Of a stretch of DNA of 64,000 nucleotides, positions 20,263-30,417 are shown piece after piece. Numbering within the stretch: position 1 is the stretch's first letter; each line of letters begins with the position of its first letter. The stretch spans positions 1 through 64,000 of the forward strand of contig NZ_QMKH01000004.1 of the NCBI RefSeq assembly GCF_003290125.1, written 5' to 3'. The notes under the pieces are model-generated. The model was not told where the DNA came from. It did not search any database and saw nothing but the letters and a program-made list of their open reading frames with translations. A program made the translations under genes and the position numbers. The DNA is from Microvirga flavescens (GTDB lineage: Bacteria > Pseudomonadota > Alphaproteobacteria > Rhizobiales > Beijerinckiaceae).

Positions 20263-21099
20263 ATGACGAAACAGACCTCATCCTCCGTGGTCGAAGCTGG
20301 CTCCGTCCGCTTCGGCAATCATCTCCCGCTCAGCATCATCGCCGGACCCTGCGCGATGGAGAGCCGCGAGCACGCCCTCGAAATGGCGAGTGCCCTGAAG
20401 GAGATCACGACGAAGCTCGGCATCGGGCTCGTCTATAAGTCGTCCTTCGACAAGGCGAACCGCACGTCGGCGTCCAGCGGGCGCGGCATCGGCCTCGACA
20501 AGGCGATGGCGGTTTTCGCGGAGGTGAAGGAGAAGCTCGGGCTTCCCGTTCTCACCGACGTCCATGAAAACGAGCAATGCGCCATTGTGGCCGAGGTCGT
20601 GGACATTTTGCAGATCCCGGCCTTCCTGTGCCGCCAGACGGACCTTCTCGTTGCGGCCGCCAAGACCGGCAAGGTGGTCAACGTGAAGAAGGGGCAGTTC
20701 CTCGCACCGTGGGACATGGCGAATGTCGCGGCGAAAGTGACGAGCGCAGGCAACCCGAACGTGATGCTCACCGAGCGCGGCGCGTCTTTCGGCTACAACA
20801 CGCTTGTGTCCGACATGCGCGCGCTGCCGATCATGGCCGAGACCGGCGCGCCGGTGATTTTCGACGCCACCCATTCCGTGCAGCAGCCAGGCGGCAAGGG
20901 CACGACGACGGGAGGCCAGCGGGAGTTCGTGCCTGTTCTGGCCCGTGCGGCTGTCGCCGTCGGCGTCGCGGGCGTCTTCATCGAGACGCATCAGGACCCG
21001 GACAAGGCCCCCTCCGACGGCCCCAACATGGTGCCGCTGAAGGAGATGGAGGCACTTCTGTCCCAGCTGAAGGCCTTCGACGCGCTGGCCAAGGCTTAA
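20263..21099 (+). CDS. kdsA: 3-deoxy-8-phosphooctulonate synthase (KDO-8-P synthase)
   Basis: 278 residues from ATG 20263; the open frame upstream has only a TTG. It condenses phosphoenolpyruvate with arabinose 5-phosphate for the lipopolysaccharide inner core. Seen: [17 protein letters not shown] (~26-42), [18 protein letters not shown] (~57-74), [43 protein letters not shown] and [11 protein letters not shown]. The cysteine in the IAGPCAMES motif suggests the metal-dependent subclass, but this was not tested. It is part of the usual pyrG-kdsA-eno neighbourhood. Confidence 0.96.
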   Translation: MTKQTSSSVVEAGSVRFGNHLPLSIIAGPCAMESREHALEMASALKEITTKLGIGLVYKSSFDKANRTSASSGRGIGLDKAMAVFAEVKEKLGLPVLTDVHENEQCAIVAEVVDILQIPAFLCRQTDLLVAAAKTGKVVNVKKGQFLAPWDMANVAAKVTSAGNPNVMLTERGASFGYNTLVSDMRALPIMAETGAPVIFDATHSVQQPGGKGTTTGGQREFVPVLARAAVAVGVAGVFIETHQDPDKAPSDGPNMVPLKEMEALLSQLKAFDALAKA

Positions 21100-21218
21100 C
21101 GCTTAAAACGCCTGCCGCGTTATGCGCTGAGGGCAGGGAGGTCTGCATTCCCGCGGGTCGCCCTGTCGCGTGGCCGTGATATGCAACATCCGGCTTCTTA
21201 CGCGAACGGCAGGGCGTC

Positions 21219-22388
21219 ATGTCTCCTCGCAACCTGATCCTGATCCTCGGTACCAGCGGCTTTGCGGGAACGTTCTCCTCGCGGGCCGTCGAGCCGATGG
21301 TCGGCATCATCGCGCGGGATCTTCACACGAGCCCGCAGACCATTGCGCTCCTGTCGGCGGCGTTCACCCTGCCATATGCCTTCATCCAGCCGATCCTCGG
21401 GCCCATCGGCGATGCGCTCGGCAAGGAGCGGGTCATGAAGGTGGCGCTGTCCATTCTCTTCATCGCGCTCACCTGCTCGATCTTCGCGCCCGACGCGCAC
21501 ACATTGTTCGGCCTTCGCATCGTCGCAGGCGCGGCGGCGGGCGGCGCGATACCGCTTTCCATCGCGCTCATCGGTGACAGGGTGGACGTGGCGCAGAGGC
21601 AGTTGGCCTTGAGCCGCTATCTCGTGGCTGTGATCGTCGGCCAGCTCGCAGGATCGTCCTTCGCGGGCCTCCTGGCGGAGATCGTCGGTTGGCGCGGCGT
21701 GTTCACGCTCTCGACCGGCATGATGGCGCTTGCGCTTACATCCACACTGATCGGCTTTCGCGGCGCGCCTCCCGGCGGGAAGTTCGACTTGAGGGCGGCG
21801 GGCCGCCGCTACGGCGACATTCTCTCCAATCCGCGCGCGCTGGCCCTTTTCGGATTCGTCTTCATCGAGGCGATCTCGATCTTCGGCATCTTTCCCTATC
21901 TCGCACCGCTCCTCGATGAGCGCGGCGGGGGCGGGGCGGCGCAGGCGGGCTTCGCCATCGGCGGCTTTGCCATCGGCGGGCTGGTCTATTCGGCTTTGGT
22001 GTCATGGATGCTTCGCCGCCTCGGCATCACCCGCATTCTGGCGGCGGGTGGGCTTTTCGCAGCGGCGGCGCTTGTTATCATGGGCTTTGGAGCCGATTGG
22101 AAGGTCGATGCGCTGGCCATGCTGCTGATGGGCCTCGGCTTCTACATGCTGCACAACACGTTCCAGGCCCAGGTGACTGAGGTCGCCCCGCAAGCGCGCG
22201 CTTCTGCCGTGGCGCTGCATGCCTTCTCGTTCTTCGGCGGTCAGGCGCTTGGCGTGGTGGTCATGGGCGTGGGTCTGCGGTCCATCGGCCTCACCGCCTC
22301 GACGATGATAGCCGCGCTCGTCATCGCGAGCCTCGGCCTCACCGCCGCTTACGTGCTGTCGCGCCCCGCTCAGCCTCGGGCGCGATAG
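21219..22388 (+). CDS. MFS transporter (12-TM)
   Basis: 389 residues with about twelve hydrophobic helices, consistent with a major facilitator permease of the drug/sugar-efflux (AraJ-like) type. Seen: a first helix with [12 protein letters not shown], the loop motif [12 protein letters not shown] (cytoplasmic loop 2-3, motif A-like) and a duplicated second half from ~200. The substrate cannot be read from the sequence. Its 3' end overlaps queF on the other strand by 19 bases. Confidence 0.9.
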   Translation: MSPRNLILILGTSGFAGTFSSRAVEPMVGIIARDLHTSPQTIALLSAAFTLPYAFIQPILGPIGDALGKERVMKVALSILFIALTCSIFAPDAHTLFGLRIVAGAAAGGAIPLSIALIGDRVDVAQRQLALSRYLVAVIVGQLAGSSFAGLLAEIVGWRGVFTLSTGMMALALTSTLIGFRGAPPGGKFDLRAAGRRYGDILSNPRALALFGFVFIEAISIFGIFPYLAPLLDERGGGGAAQAGFAIGGFAIGGLVYSALVSWMLRRLGITRILAAGGLFAAAALVIMGFGADWKVDALAMLLMGLGFYMLHNTFQAQVTEVAPQARASAVALHAFSFFGGQALGVVVMGVGLRSIGLTASTMIAALVIASLGLTAAYVLSRPAQPRAR

Positions 22389-22822
22389 GGCGCGACGCCC
22401 TGATCGGGCAGCCAGAGGTTCTTCGGCATCTCGCCGGTCTGCCAGAACACATCGATGGGAATGCCTCCGCGCGGGTACCAGTAGCCGCCGATGCGCAGGA
22501 AGCGTGGCTCAAGAAGCTCGTTCAGCCTCTTGCCGATGGCGACGGTGCAATCCTCGTGGAACGCCCCGTGGTTGCGGAAGCTGTGGAGGTAGAGCTTCAG
22601 CGACTTCGATTCCACGAGCCACGGCCCCGGCACGTAATCGATGACCAGAAGCGCGAAATCGGGCTGGCCGGTGACCGGGCAGAGCGAGGTGAATTCCGGG
22701 CAGGTAAAGCGGGCCACGTAATCCGTGTCCTGATGCGGGTTCGGCACCCGGTCGAGGGTCGCTTCCTCGGGGGATTGCGGCTGCGCCGTGGCGTGGCCGA
22801 GCTGGAGCGAGGTATCCGTCAT
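22370..22822 (-). CDS. queF: NADPH-dependent preQ0 reductase QueF
   Basis: 150 residues, the short unimodular QueF type. It reduces 7-cyano-7-deazaguanine to 7-aminomethyl-7-deazaguanine for tRNA queuosine. Seen: [16 protein letters not shown] with the catalytic Cys in LCPVTGQ (~48), [22 protein letters not shown] with NADPH/substrate residues (shown by its parts ESKSLK and [11 protein letters not shown]) and [10 protein letters not shown]. It is divergent from eno. A further queuosine-type enzyme candidate (PTPS/QueD-like) is at 54929. Confidence 0.96.
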   Translation of the reverse strand: MTDTSLQLGHATAQPQSPEEATLDRVPNPHQDTDYVARFTCPEFTSLCPVTGQPDFALLVIDYVPGPWLVESKSLKLYLHSFRNHGAFHEDCTVAIGKRLNELLEPRFLRIGGYWYPRGGIPIDVFWQTGEMPKNLWLPDQGVAPYRARG

Positions 22823-22909
22823 GGGTCTGGGCCTTCAGCAATTGAGCTTTGGATTTTCGCGGTGCGATGCAGGTAGCGTCCTTGCCCGATCCGGCGTTTC
22901 GGTCAATAA

Positions 22910-24250
<1,341 letters not shown>

Positions 24251-24281
24251 ATCGTTTCTCAAACATCAGTTTCTTCAAGAA

Positions 24282-24316
24282 AATGGCCGGGCCTCGCCCC
24301 GGCCATTCTCTTTTTT
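24282..24316 (+). terminator. Intrinsic terminator after eno
   Basis: A 10-bp perfect stem (AATGGCCGGG 24282-24291 with CCCGGCCATT 24298-24307) and a 6-base loop are followed by TCTTTTTT. Confidence 0.94.
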
Positions 24317-24329
24317 GCCGCGTGTCGCT

Positions 24330-24474
24330 GTCATTCCGGGGCCGCGAAGCGGAGCCCGGAACCCATAAACACTAACGTTCCCGAATAAGACGCAACGGCT
24401 GCGGGTGAGAGAGATCAGGCAGCGTCAGCAGGTCTGGGTTCCGGGCTCGCACCAGGGTGGCGCCCCGGAATGAC
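24330..24474. repeat. Long palindromic repeat pair
   Basis: Left arm 24330-24365 (GTCATTCCGGGGCC...GAGCCCGGAACCCA) is inverted at 24435-24474 (TGGGTTCCGGGCTCG...CCCCGGAATGACG), separated by about 70 bases. It occupies most of the 425-base gap between eno and hsp20. It looks like a dispersed intergenic repeat, not a gene. Confidence 0.8.
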
Positions 24475-24493
24475 GCAGCGTGCAGCGTGCCCC

Positions 24494-24534
24494 CGTCATT
24501 CCGAGCTCTCGCTGCGCTCACTCCCAGAGTGACG
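24494..24534. repeat. Second, related palindromic element
   Basis: GTCATTCCGAGCTC...CCAGAGTGACGC repeats the outer GTCATTCCG arm of the element just upstream. The remaining bases to hsp20 (24535-24675) show a small 5-bp hairpin (ACGCC/GGCGT, 24639-24653) and the hsp20 ribosome binding site; no coding sequence. Confidence 0.6.
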
Positions 24535-24675
24535 CTCTAGGCTCTCATTTTCCGCCTCAACCGATAAGTCGCGCCTCAAAGGTCAAGATTTCCACTTAGC
24601 CAAGAAACCGCGCCCCGGATGCGGCGTTGAGAAGCTGAACGCCTGAACGGCGTGCAATCGAGCAAGGAGGAAGTC

Positions 24676-25200
24676 ATGGCGCGTAATCCACTGTCCCCCT
24701 ACGGCTTTGGCGGTTTGATGGAATCGGGGTTCGGTCGCGATCCGTTCCTGTCCATGAACCGCGAGATGAACCGCATGTTCGACGACATGATGCGGGGCAA
24801 CATGCTCACCTCAGGCGGGCAGCAGAGTGCCGGGATGCTGATGCCGCAGATGGATGTGAGCGAGACCGACAAGGAAGTGCGCGTCCGCGCCGAGTTGCCG
24901 GGCGTGAACGAGAAGGACATCGACGTCCGGTTCGATGACGGGATGTTGACCATCCGGGCCGAGAAGAAGTCCGAAACCAAGGAAGACAAGGAAGACTACC
25001 ATTTCATGGAGCGGTCCTTCGGTACCTTCCAGCGCGCGCTGCGCCTGCCTTATGCCATCAATCCCGAAGAGGTGAAGGCGAAGTTCGAGAACGGCGTGTT
25101 GAGTGTCGTTCTGCCGAAGGGCAAGGAGCAGGAACGCTCCCGCAAGATCGAGGTGCAATCCGGCGGGCCTGGCGGCGCGAGCGGTCCGTTCGGCGCTTGA
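24676..25200 (+). CDS. Hsp20/alpha-crystallin small heat-shock protein
   Basis: 174 residues from ATG 24676, with a perfect AAGGAGG 5 bases upstream (24664-24670); a GTG upstream would add eight residues. Seen: an N-terminal arm with FGRDPFLSMNREMNRMFDDM, the alpha-crystallin domain (~55-150) with MLMPQMDVSETDKEV, VRAELPGVNEKDID and the GVLSVVLPK motif (A-x-x-x-n-GVL type) and a Gly-rich tail. It is an ATP-independent chaperone holding unfolded proteins. It sits between eno and ftsB, genes usually adjacent in relatives, and is flanked on the left by palindromic repeats. Confidence 0.93.
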   Translation: MARNPLSPYGFGGLMESGFGRDPFLSMNREMNRMFDDMMRGNMLTSGGQQSAGMLMPQMDVSETDKEVRVRAELPGVNEKDIDVRFDDGMLTIRAEKKSETKEDKEDYHFMERSFGTFQRALRLPYAINPEEVKAKFENGVLSVVLPKGKEQERSRKIEVQSGGPGGASGPFGA

Positions 25201-25260
25201 AAGCCGCTGTGATGGAAGAAGAATGGCGGCGCCCTAACGGCTTCTTAACCATGTGTCTGT

Positions 25261-25587
25261 ATGTCTCTCCTTATGGTTGTTCGCAGACGCGCCAGAAGAG
25301 TCCTGATCCCGCTGATGCTCTACTGCATCTCGGCTGGGGTCGTCGGCTATTTCCTCCATCACGCGCAGACAGGTGCGCGCGGTGCGCAGGCGCGCGAGCA
25401 ATATGAGGCGCTCGCCGCCGACTTTACGAACGAGCTCAACGGACTGAAGGCGGACCGTGCCAATTGGGAGCGCCGCATAGCGCTTTTGCGCAGCGATCAG
25501 ATCGACCGCGATCTTCTCGAGGAGAGAGCGCGCGTCATGCTCGGACGTGTGCACCGCAACGATCTCGTCATCATGACGGGTCAGTGA
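25261..25587 (+). CDS. ftsB: FtsB/DivIC septum-formation initiator
   Basis: 108 residues. One N-terminal membrane helix (~15-31, LIPLMLYCISAGVVGYFLHH) is followed by a periplasmic coiled coil (~38-85, heptad-like with LAADFTNELNGLKADRANWE) and a short C-tail. Known: FtsB bridges FtsL and FtsQ in the divisome. Located before pdhA, as in many alphaproteobacteria. The 172-base AT-rich gap downstream carries a small hairpin (AACTGA/TCAGTT, 25612-25626). Confidence 0.85.
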   Translation: MSLLMVVRRRARRVLIPLMLYCISAGVVGYFLHHAQTGARGAQAREQYEALAADFTNELNGLKADRANWERRIALLRSDQIDRDLLEERARVMLGRVHRNDLVIMTGQ

Positions 25588-25759
25588 GCGATTACTCCCA
25601 AATTTCTAATTAACTGAAAATCAGTTGATCGGTATTTTCTAGTTTAATTTCAGAGCGTTAATTCGTTCACCTTTTTATGTAAACTCTTTTTTAACCCCCT
25701 CGATTTCCGCCTTGGCCTGCGATAAAACTTTTGTCTGAGGAAACCCTTCGGAGGACCCG

Positions 25760-26821
25760 ATGGCTGTTGCTGCCCGCAAGGCGGGCCGCGTCGCATCCGG
25801 CGCGGCTAACAAGTCCATTTCCAATAAGAGCGCGGCGCGCAAAGCCGCTCCCAACACCCCGCAATTCAGCAAGGATGAGGATCTGTCGGCTTACCGCGAC
25901 ATGCTCCTGATCCGCCGTTTCGAAGAGAAGTCCGGCCAGATGTACGGCATGGGCCTCATCGGCGGCTTCTGCCATCTCTATATCGGGCAGGAAGCGGTGG
26001 TCGTCGGCATGCAGATGGCGACGAAAGAGGGCGATCAGCTCATCACGGGCTATCGCGATCACGGCCACATGCTGGCCTGCGGCATGGACGCCAAGGGCGT
26101 CATGGCCGAACTCACCGGGCGTCGTGGCGGCTTGTCGAAAGGCAAGGGCGGCTCGATGCACATGTTCTCGAAAGAGAAGCATTTCTACGGCGGCCACGGC
26201 ATCGTGGGCGCGCAGGTGTCGCTCGGCACCGGCATCGCCTTCGCGAACCATTATCGCGACAACGGCAATGTCTGCCTCACCTATTTCGGCGACGGCGCGG
26301 CCAACCAGGGCCAGGTCTACGAAAGCTTCAACATGGCGCAGCTCTGGAAACTGCCGGTCGTCTACGTGATCGAGAACAACCGTTACGCGATGGGCACGGC
26401 GGTCAGCCGCGCCTCGGCGCAGACGGACTTTTCGAAGCGCGGCGTGTCCTTCGGCATTCCGGGTGAGCAGGTGGATGGTATGGACGTCCGCGCGGTCTAC
26501 GCGGCGGGCCAGCGCGCCATCGAACATGCGCGCTCCGGCAAGGGCCCGTACATCCTCGAGATGCAGACCTACCGCTATCGCGGCCACTCCATGTCCGATC
26601 CGGCGAAGTATCGCACGAAGGACGAGGTGACCCGCATGCGCGAGGAGCACGATCCCATCGAGCAGGTGCGCCGCCGCCTTCTGGAAAGCTGGAAGCTGTC
26701 GGAAGACGAGCTGAAGGTCATCGATGGCAAGGTGCGCGAGATCGTCAACGAGGCAGCCGAATTCGCCACGCACGATCCGGAGCCCGATCCGTCCGAGCTT
26801 TACACCGACATTCTCCTCTGA
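25760..26821 (+). CDS. pdhA: Pyruvate dehydrogenase E1 component subunit alpha
   Basis: 353 residues; GGAGG precedes the ATG. With PdhB it decarboxylates pyruvate using thiamine diphosphate. Seen: a basic Ala-rich N-terminus (~1-40), LIRRFEEKSGQMYGMGLIGGF, the ThDP motif GDGAANQGQVYESFNMAQLW (~185-205) ending in an NN pair (VIENNRYAMGT), and the phosphorylation-loop-like YRYRGHSMSDPAKYR. First gene of the pdhA-pdhB-X-pdhC-Y-lpd run. Confidence 0.97.
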   Translation: MAVAARKAGRVASGAANKSISNKSAARKAAPNTPQFSKDEDLSAYRDMLLIRRFEEKSGQMYGMGLIGGFCHLYIGQEAVVVGMQMATKEGDQLITGYRDHGHMLACGMDAKGVMAELTGRRGGLSKGKGGSMHMFSKEKHFYGGHGIVGAQVSLGTGIAFANHYRDNGNVCLTYFGDGAANQGQVYESFNMAQLWKLPVVYVIENNRYAMGTAVSRASAQTDFSKRGVSFGIPGEQVDGMDVRAVYAAGQRAIEHARSGKGPYILEMQTYRYRGHSMSDPAKYRTKDEVTRMREEHDPIEQVRRRLLESWKLSEDELKVIDGKVREIVNEAAEFATHDPEPDPSELYTDILL

Positions 26822-26877
26822 GCGCTCCCGCGCTTTGAAGAATTCGCCGAAAGCATAACTGGATAAACGAGTCTTCT

Positions 26878-28272
26878 ATGGCGATCGACATTCTCATGCC
26901 CGCGCTCTCCCCGACGATGGAGCAGGGCAAACTGGCCAAGTGGCTGAAAAAAGAAGGCGACAAGGTCAAGCCCGGCGACGTGCTGGCCGAAATCGAAACC
27001 GACAAGGCGACGATGGAAGTCGAGGCGGTGGACGAAGGCGTTCTCGCCAAGATCCTCGTCGGTGACGGCACCGACAACGTTGCCGTGAACACGCCCATCG
27101 CGGTTCTGGCAGGCGAGGGGGAGGATCTGGCCACCGCCGCCGCCAACGCGAAGATGCCCGATCTCGTGGCCGCGCCTGCGGCGGCTCCCGCCGCTCCGGT
27201 CGTGAGCGAGGCCCCGGCGACCGTTCCTGCGGCTCCCGCCGCGCCGCAAGTCGCCTATGACGCCGGTGCGGAAGTCCCGGCGGGCACGGAAATGGTGTCG
27301 ATGACCGTCCGCGAGGCGCTGCGCGATGCGATGGCGGAAGAGATGCGCCGTGACGGCAATGTCTTCGTCATGGGCGAAGAAGTTGCGGAGTATCAGGGCG
27401 CCTACAAAGTCACGCAGGGTCTCCTGCAGGAATTCGGGGCAAAGCGCGTTGTCGATACGCCGATCACCGAGCACGGCTTTGCCGGTATCGGCGTCGGCGC
27501 GGCGTTCACGGGCCTGCGCCCCATCGTCGAGTTCATGACCTTCAACTTCGCCATGCAGGCGATTGACCAGATCATCAACTCGGCGGCCAAGACCCTCTAC
27601 ATGTCCGGCGGCCAGCTCGGCGCGCCCATCGTGTTCCGCGGCCCGAACGGCGCGGCGGCGCGCGTGGGGGCGCAGCACAGCCAGGATTACGCGGCATGGT
27701 ATTCGGCCATTCCCGGCCTGAAGGTGGTGATGCCGTATTCGGCGGCGGATGCGAAGGGCCTGCTCAAGAGCGCCATTCGCGATGCGAACCCGGTCGTGTT
27801 CCTCGAAAACGAGATCCTCTACGGCCAGTCCTTCCCCGTGCCGGTGATGGACGATTTCACGATCCCCATCGGCAAGGCGCGCATCCATCGCCAGGGCAAG
27901 GACGCGACCATCGTCTCCTTCGGCATCGGCATGACCTACGCCATCAAGGCGGCGGAAGAGCTGGCGAAGGAAGGCATCGATGTGGAGATCATCGATCTTC
28001 GCACTATCCGCCCGATGGACATCGAAACCGTCGTCGCCTCCGTCATCAAGACGGGCCGCTGCATCACGGTGGAAGAGGGCTATCCGCAATCCGGCGTCGG
28101 CGCTGAAATCGCCGCGCGCATCATGGAGAATGCGTTCGATTATCTCGACGCTCCCGTGATCCGCGTCACCGGCAAGGACGTGCCCATGCCCTACGCCGCG
28201 AACCTCGAAAAGCTCGCCCTGCCGAATGTGGGCGAGGTGGTGCAGGCCGTGAAGGCCGTGACGTATCGGTGA
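26878..28272 (+). CDS. pdhB: Pyruvate dehydrogenase E1 beta with N-terminal lipoyl domain
   Basis: 464 residues. Seen: a lipoyl domain (~1-78) with lipoylated Lys in [17 protein letters not shown], an Ala/Pro hinge (~88-130), then the E1-beta transketolase-like domain (~140-460) with [35 protein letters not shown] and [17 protein letters not shown]. Known: the lipoyl domain on E1-beta is characteristic of several alphaproteobacteria. The lipoyl segment is almost a copy of that of PdhC (28599). Confidence 0.97.
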   Translation: MAIDILMPALSPTMEQGKLAKWLKKEGDKVKPGDVLAEIETDKATMEVEAVDEGVLAKILVGDGTDNVAVNTPIAVLAGEGEDLATAAANAKMPDLVAAPAAAPAAPVVSEAPATVPAAPAAPQVAYDAGAEVPAGTEMVSMTVREALRDAMAEEMRRDGNVFVMGEEVAEYQGAYKVTQGLLQEFGAKRVVDTPITEHGFAGIGVGAAFTGLRPIVEFMTFNFAMQAIDQIINSAAKTLYMSGGQLGAPIVFRGPNGAAARVGAQHSQDYAAWYSAIPGLKVVMPYSAADAKGLLKSAIRDANPVVFLENEILYGQSFPVPVMDDFTIPIGKARIHRQGKDATIVSFGIGMTYAIKAAEELAKEGIDVEIIDLRTIRPMDIETVVASVIKTGRCITVEEGYPQSGVGAEIAARIMENAFDYLDAPVIRVTGKDVPMPYAANLEKLALPNVGEVVQAVKAVTYR

Positions 28273-28275
28273 TCT

Positions 28276-28572
28276 ATGGCTGAACGGAAATTCGAGGCCC
28301 TCAACGTTCCTCCTGACGCTGTCGAAAAGGGCGGCGTCGAGATCCTGCGGGCTTCGGTGGTAGAGGGCGCGGTGAGCATCGCTTTGCGCCGCGCCTTCGA
28401 CGATCCGTTCACCTGGGGCGTGCTTCTCGTCGATCTCGCCCGTCACGCCGCGCGCATCTACGCCATGGAAACCGACCTCTCGGAGGAGGAAGCCCTGGCC
28501 GAAATCGTTTCCGGAATTCAGGCCGAGCTCGAAAATCCCTCCGATCCCGGCACGACCCAATCTCTCAACTGA
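28276..28572 (+). CDS. DUF5076 domain protein
   Basis: 98 residues, 3 bases after pdhB and 26 before pdhC, so translated within the pdh operon. Soluble, with a beta-rich start (EILRASVVEGAVSIALRRAF), one amphipathic helix (GVLLVDLARHAARIYAME) and an acidic helix (DLSEEEALAEIVSGIQAELE). I recognise it as DUF5076, found in this operon position in relatives. No catalytic motif is seen; a regulatory or assembly role in the PDH complex is only a guess from position. Confidence 0.82.
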   Translation: MAERKFEALNVPPDAVEKGGVEILRASVVEGAVSIALRRAFDDPFTWGVLLVDLARHAARIYAMETDLSEEEALAEIVSGIQAELENPSDPGTTQSLN

Positions 28573-28598
28573 AATTTTTGCTCAGGATCTAAAACGCC

Positions 28599-29942
28599 AT
28601 GCCCATCAACGTCCTGATGCCCGCTCTCTCGCCAACCATGGAAAAGGGCAACCTTGCCAAGTGGTTGAAGAAGGAAGGCGACACGATCAAAGCCGGCGAT
28701 GTGATCGCCGAGATCGAAACCGACAAGGCCACGATGGAAGTCGAGGCGGTGGATGAAGGCGTCCTCGCCAAGATCGTGGTGCCGGAAGGCTCCGCCGACG
28801 TTCCCGTGAACCAGCTCATCGCGCTGATCGCAGGCGAGGGGGAAGACCCGAAGTCGGTCGCCGCCTCCGGTGCTGGCGCTGCTCCCGCTCCGGCTCCCGC
28901 CTCTGCCGCGCCTGCGCCGAAAGCTGAAGCCCCGGCACCGGCTGCTGTGGCCGCCCCCGCAGCGAGCGCCCCGGCTCCCGCTCCGAAGGCTGCCGCCACC
29001 GGCGCGCGCGTCTTCGCGTCGCCGCTCGCCAAGCGCATCGCCAAGGATGCGGGCATCGACATTTCGGCCGTGCAGGGCACCGGCCCGCATGGCCGCATCA
29101 TCGAGAAGGACGTGCGCGCGGCGATTGCCGGCGGCGGCGTCAAGCGCGCGGCCGCGCCTGCCGGTGCTCCGGCTGCTGCCGCCGCGTCGCTCGCGGCGAA
29201 CCCCAGCGCCGATCAGGTCAAGGCGATGTTCGAGCCCGGCACCTACGAGGAGATCCCCCTCGACGGCATGCGCAAGACCGTTGCCAAGCGCCTCGTCGAA
29301 TCCAAGCAGACGGTGCCTCATTTCTATCTCTCGCTCGATTGCGAGCTCGATGCGCTGCTTGCAATGCGCGAGCAGATCAACGCTGGCGCGCCGAAGGACA
29401 AGGACGGCAAGCCCGCCTTCAAGCTTTCGGTGAACGATTTCGTCATCAAGGCGATGGCAGTTGCGCTCCAGCGCGTGCCGCACGCCAATGCCGTGTGGGC
29501 GGATGACCGGATCCTTCGCTTCAAGCATTCTGATGTTGGCGTCGCGGTCGCTGTCGAGGGCGGTCTGTTCACGCCCGTCATCCGCAACGCGGAGACCAAG
29601 ACGCTGACCGCCATCTCCGCCGAGATGAAGGACCTCGCGGGCCGCGCCCGCAACCGCCGCCTCAAGCCCGAGGAATACACCGGCGGCACGACGGCGGTCT
29701 CGAACCTCGGCATGTTCGGCATCAAGAACTTCCAGGCGGTCATCAACCCGCCGCACGGCACCATCCTCGCCGTCGGCGCGGGCGAGCAGCGCGTGGTGGT
29801 GAAGAACAACGCCCCGACAGTGGTGCAGGCCATGACCGTGACGCTCTCCTGCGACCACCGCGTGGTCGACGGCGCGCTCGGCGCGGAACTCTTGTCGGCC
29901 TTCAAGGGACTGATCGAGAACCCGATGGGGATGCTTGTGTGA
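28599..29942 (+). CDS. pdhC: Dihydrolipoamide acetyltransferase (PDH E2)
   Basis: 447 residues. Seen: a lipoyl domain (~1-78, [11 protein letters not shown]), a long Ala/Pro linker (~85-130), a peripheral subunit-binding domain (~137-172, [17 protein letters not shown]...GTGPHGRI) and a catalytic domain (~215-447) ending with the active-site motif [14 protein letters not shown]. It transfers acetyl from lipoyl-E2 to CoA and forms the complex core. Its stop overlaps the next gene (GTGA). Confidence 0.97.
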   Translation: MPINVLMPALSPTMEKGNLAKWLKKEGDTIKAGDVIAEIETDKATMEVEAVDEGVLAKIVVPEGSADVPVNQLIALIAGEGEDPKSVAASGAGAAPAPAPASAAPAPKAEAPAPAAVAAPAASAPAPAPKAAATGARVFASPLAKRIAKDAGIDISAVQGTGPHGRIIEKDVRAAIAGGGVKRAAAPAGAPAAAAASLAANPSADQVKAMFEPGTYEEIPLDGMRKTVAKRLVESKQTVPHFYLSLDCELDALLAMREQINAGAPKDKDGKPAFKLSVNDFVIKAMAVALQRVPHANAVWADDRILRFKHSDVGVAVAVEGGLFTPVIRNAETKTLTAISAEMKDLAGRARNRRLKPEEYTGGTTAVSNLGMFGIKNFQAVINPPHGTILAVGAGEQRVVVKNNAPTVVQAMTVTLSCDHRVVDGALGAELLSAFKGLIENPMGMLV

Positions 29943-30367
29943 GCGAAGAAGAGAGAACAAACCGCCGCGGAATGTCGCCAAGAAATTGGTTCGGCAAGAT
30001 ACGAGCGGTTTTCATCTTCGTAGGATTGGGTTGGGTGCCACTTTACCTATCCTACTGGACACCGGGCGGGCGGGATTTCGACTTCGCGATGATCGGTGTC
30101 ATGGTCATGCTCTCTCTTTTTATCGTTCCCATTCTGCTTTGTTCCATTTTGATGCCAACCTACAAAGGTAGATTGGTAGCCGTGCCGTTGGTCGGGATTG
30201 GTTCGTATCTACTGCTGACAGACGGCGGTTCGTCCGGCGTCCAGCTTCCCGGCTTTTTTGGAATGATCCTTTGGATATTCACCTTCACGGCGATATCCCT
30301 ACTGATCCCGGAAATCCCCTTCATGCGTCGGCTTTATCGTCGACTGTTCGACACCATTCCACTCTAG
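29939..30367 (+). CDS. Small four-helix membrane protein of unknown function
   Basis: 142 residues from GTG 29939, overlapping the pdhC stop by 4 bases. Seen: a basic N-terminus, then about four hydrophobic helices ([18 protein letters not shown] ~21-38, [19 protein letters not shown] ~50-68, [19 protein letters not shown] ~80-98, [19 protein letters not shown] ~109-128) and a basic C-terminus (MRRLYRRLF). The DNA is less GC-rich at third positions than pdhC and lpd on either side. I do not recognise the family. It is inserted between pdhC and lpd, which are adjacent in most relatives; acquisition is possible. Confidence 0.72.
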   Translation: MSEEERTNRRGMSPRNWFGKIRAVFIFVGLGWVPLYLSYWTPGGRDFDFAMIGVMVMLSLFIVPILLCSILMPTYKGRLVAVPLVGIGSYLLLTDGGSSGVQLPGFFGMILWIFTFTAISLLIPEIPFMRRLYRRLFDTIPL

Positions 30368-30417
30368 ATCGCGTAAGAAAATCGGCTTCGCCAGACGATC
30401 CGAGAAAGCGAGAAAAT

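Noticed and set aside
24600..24676. ROSE-type RNA thermometer before hsp20
   Set aside because: The Shine-Dalgarno AAGGAGG is not paired by a UYGCU-type strand; only a short unrelated hairpin is present.
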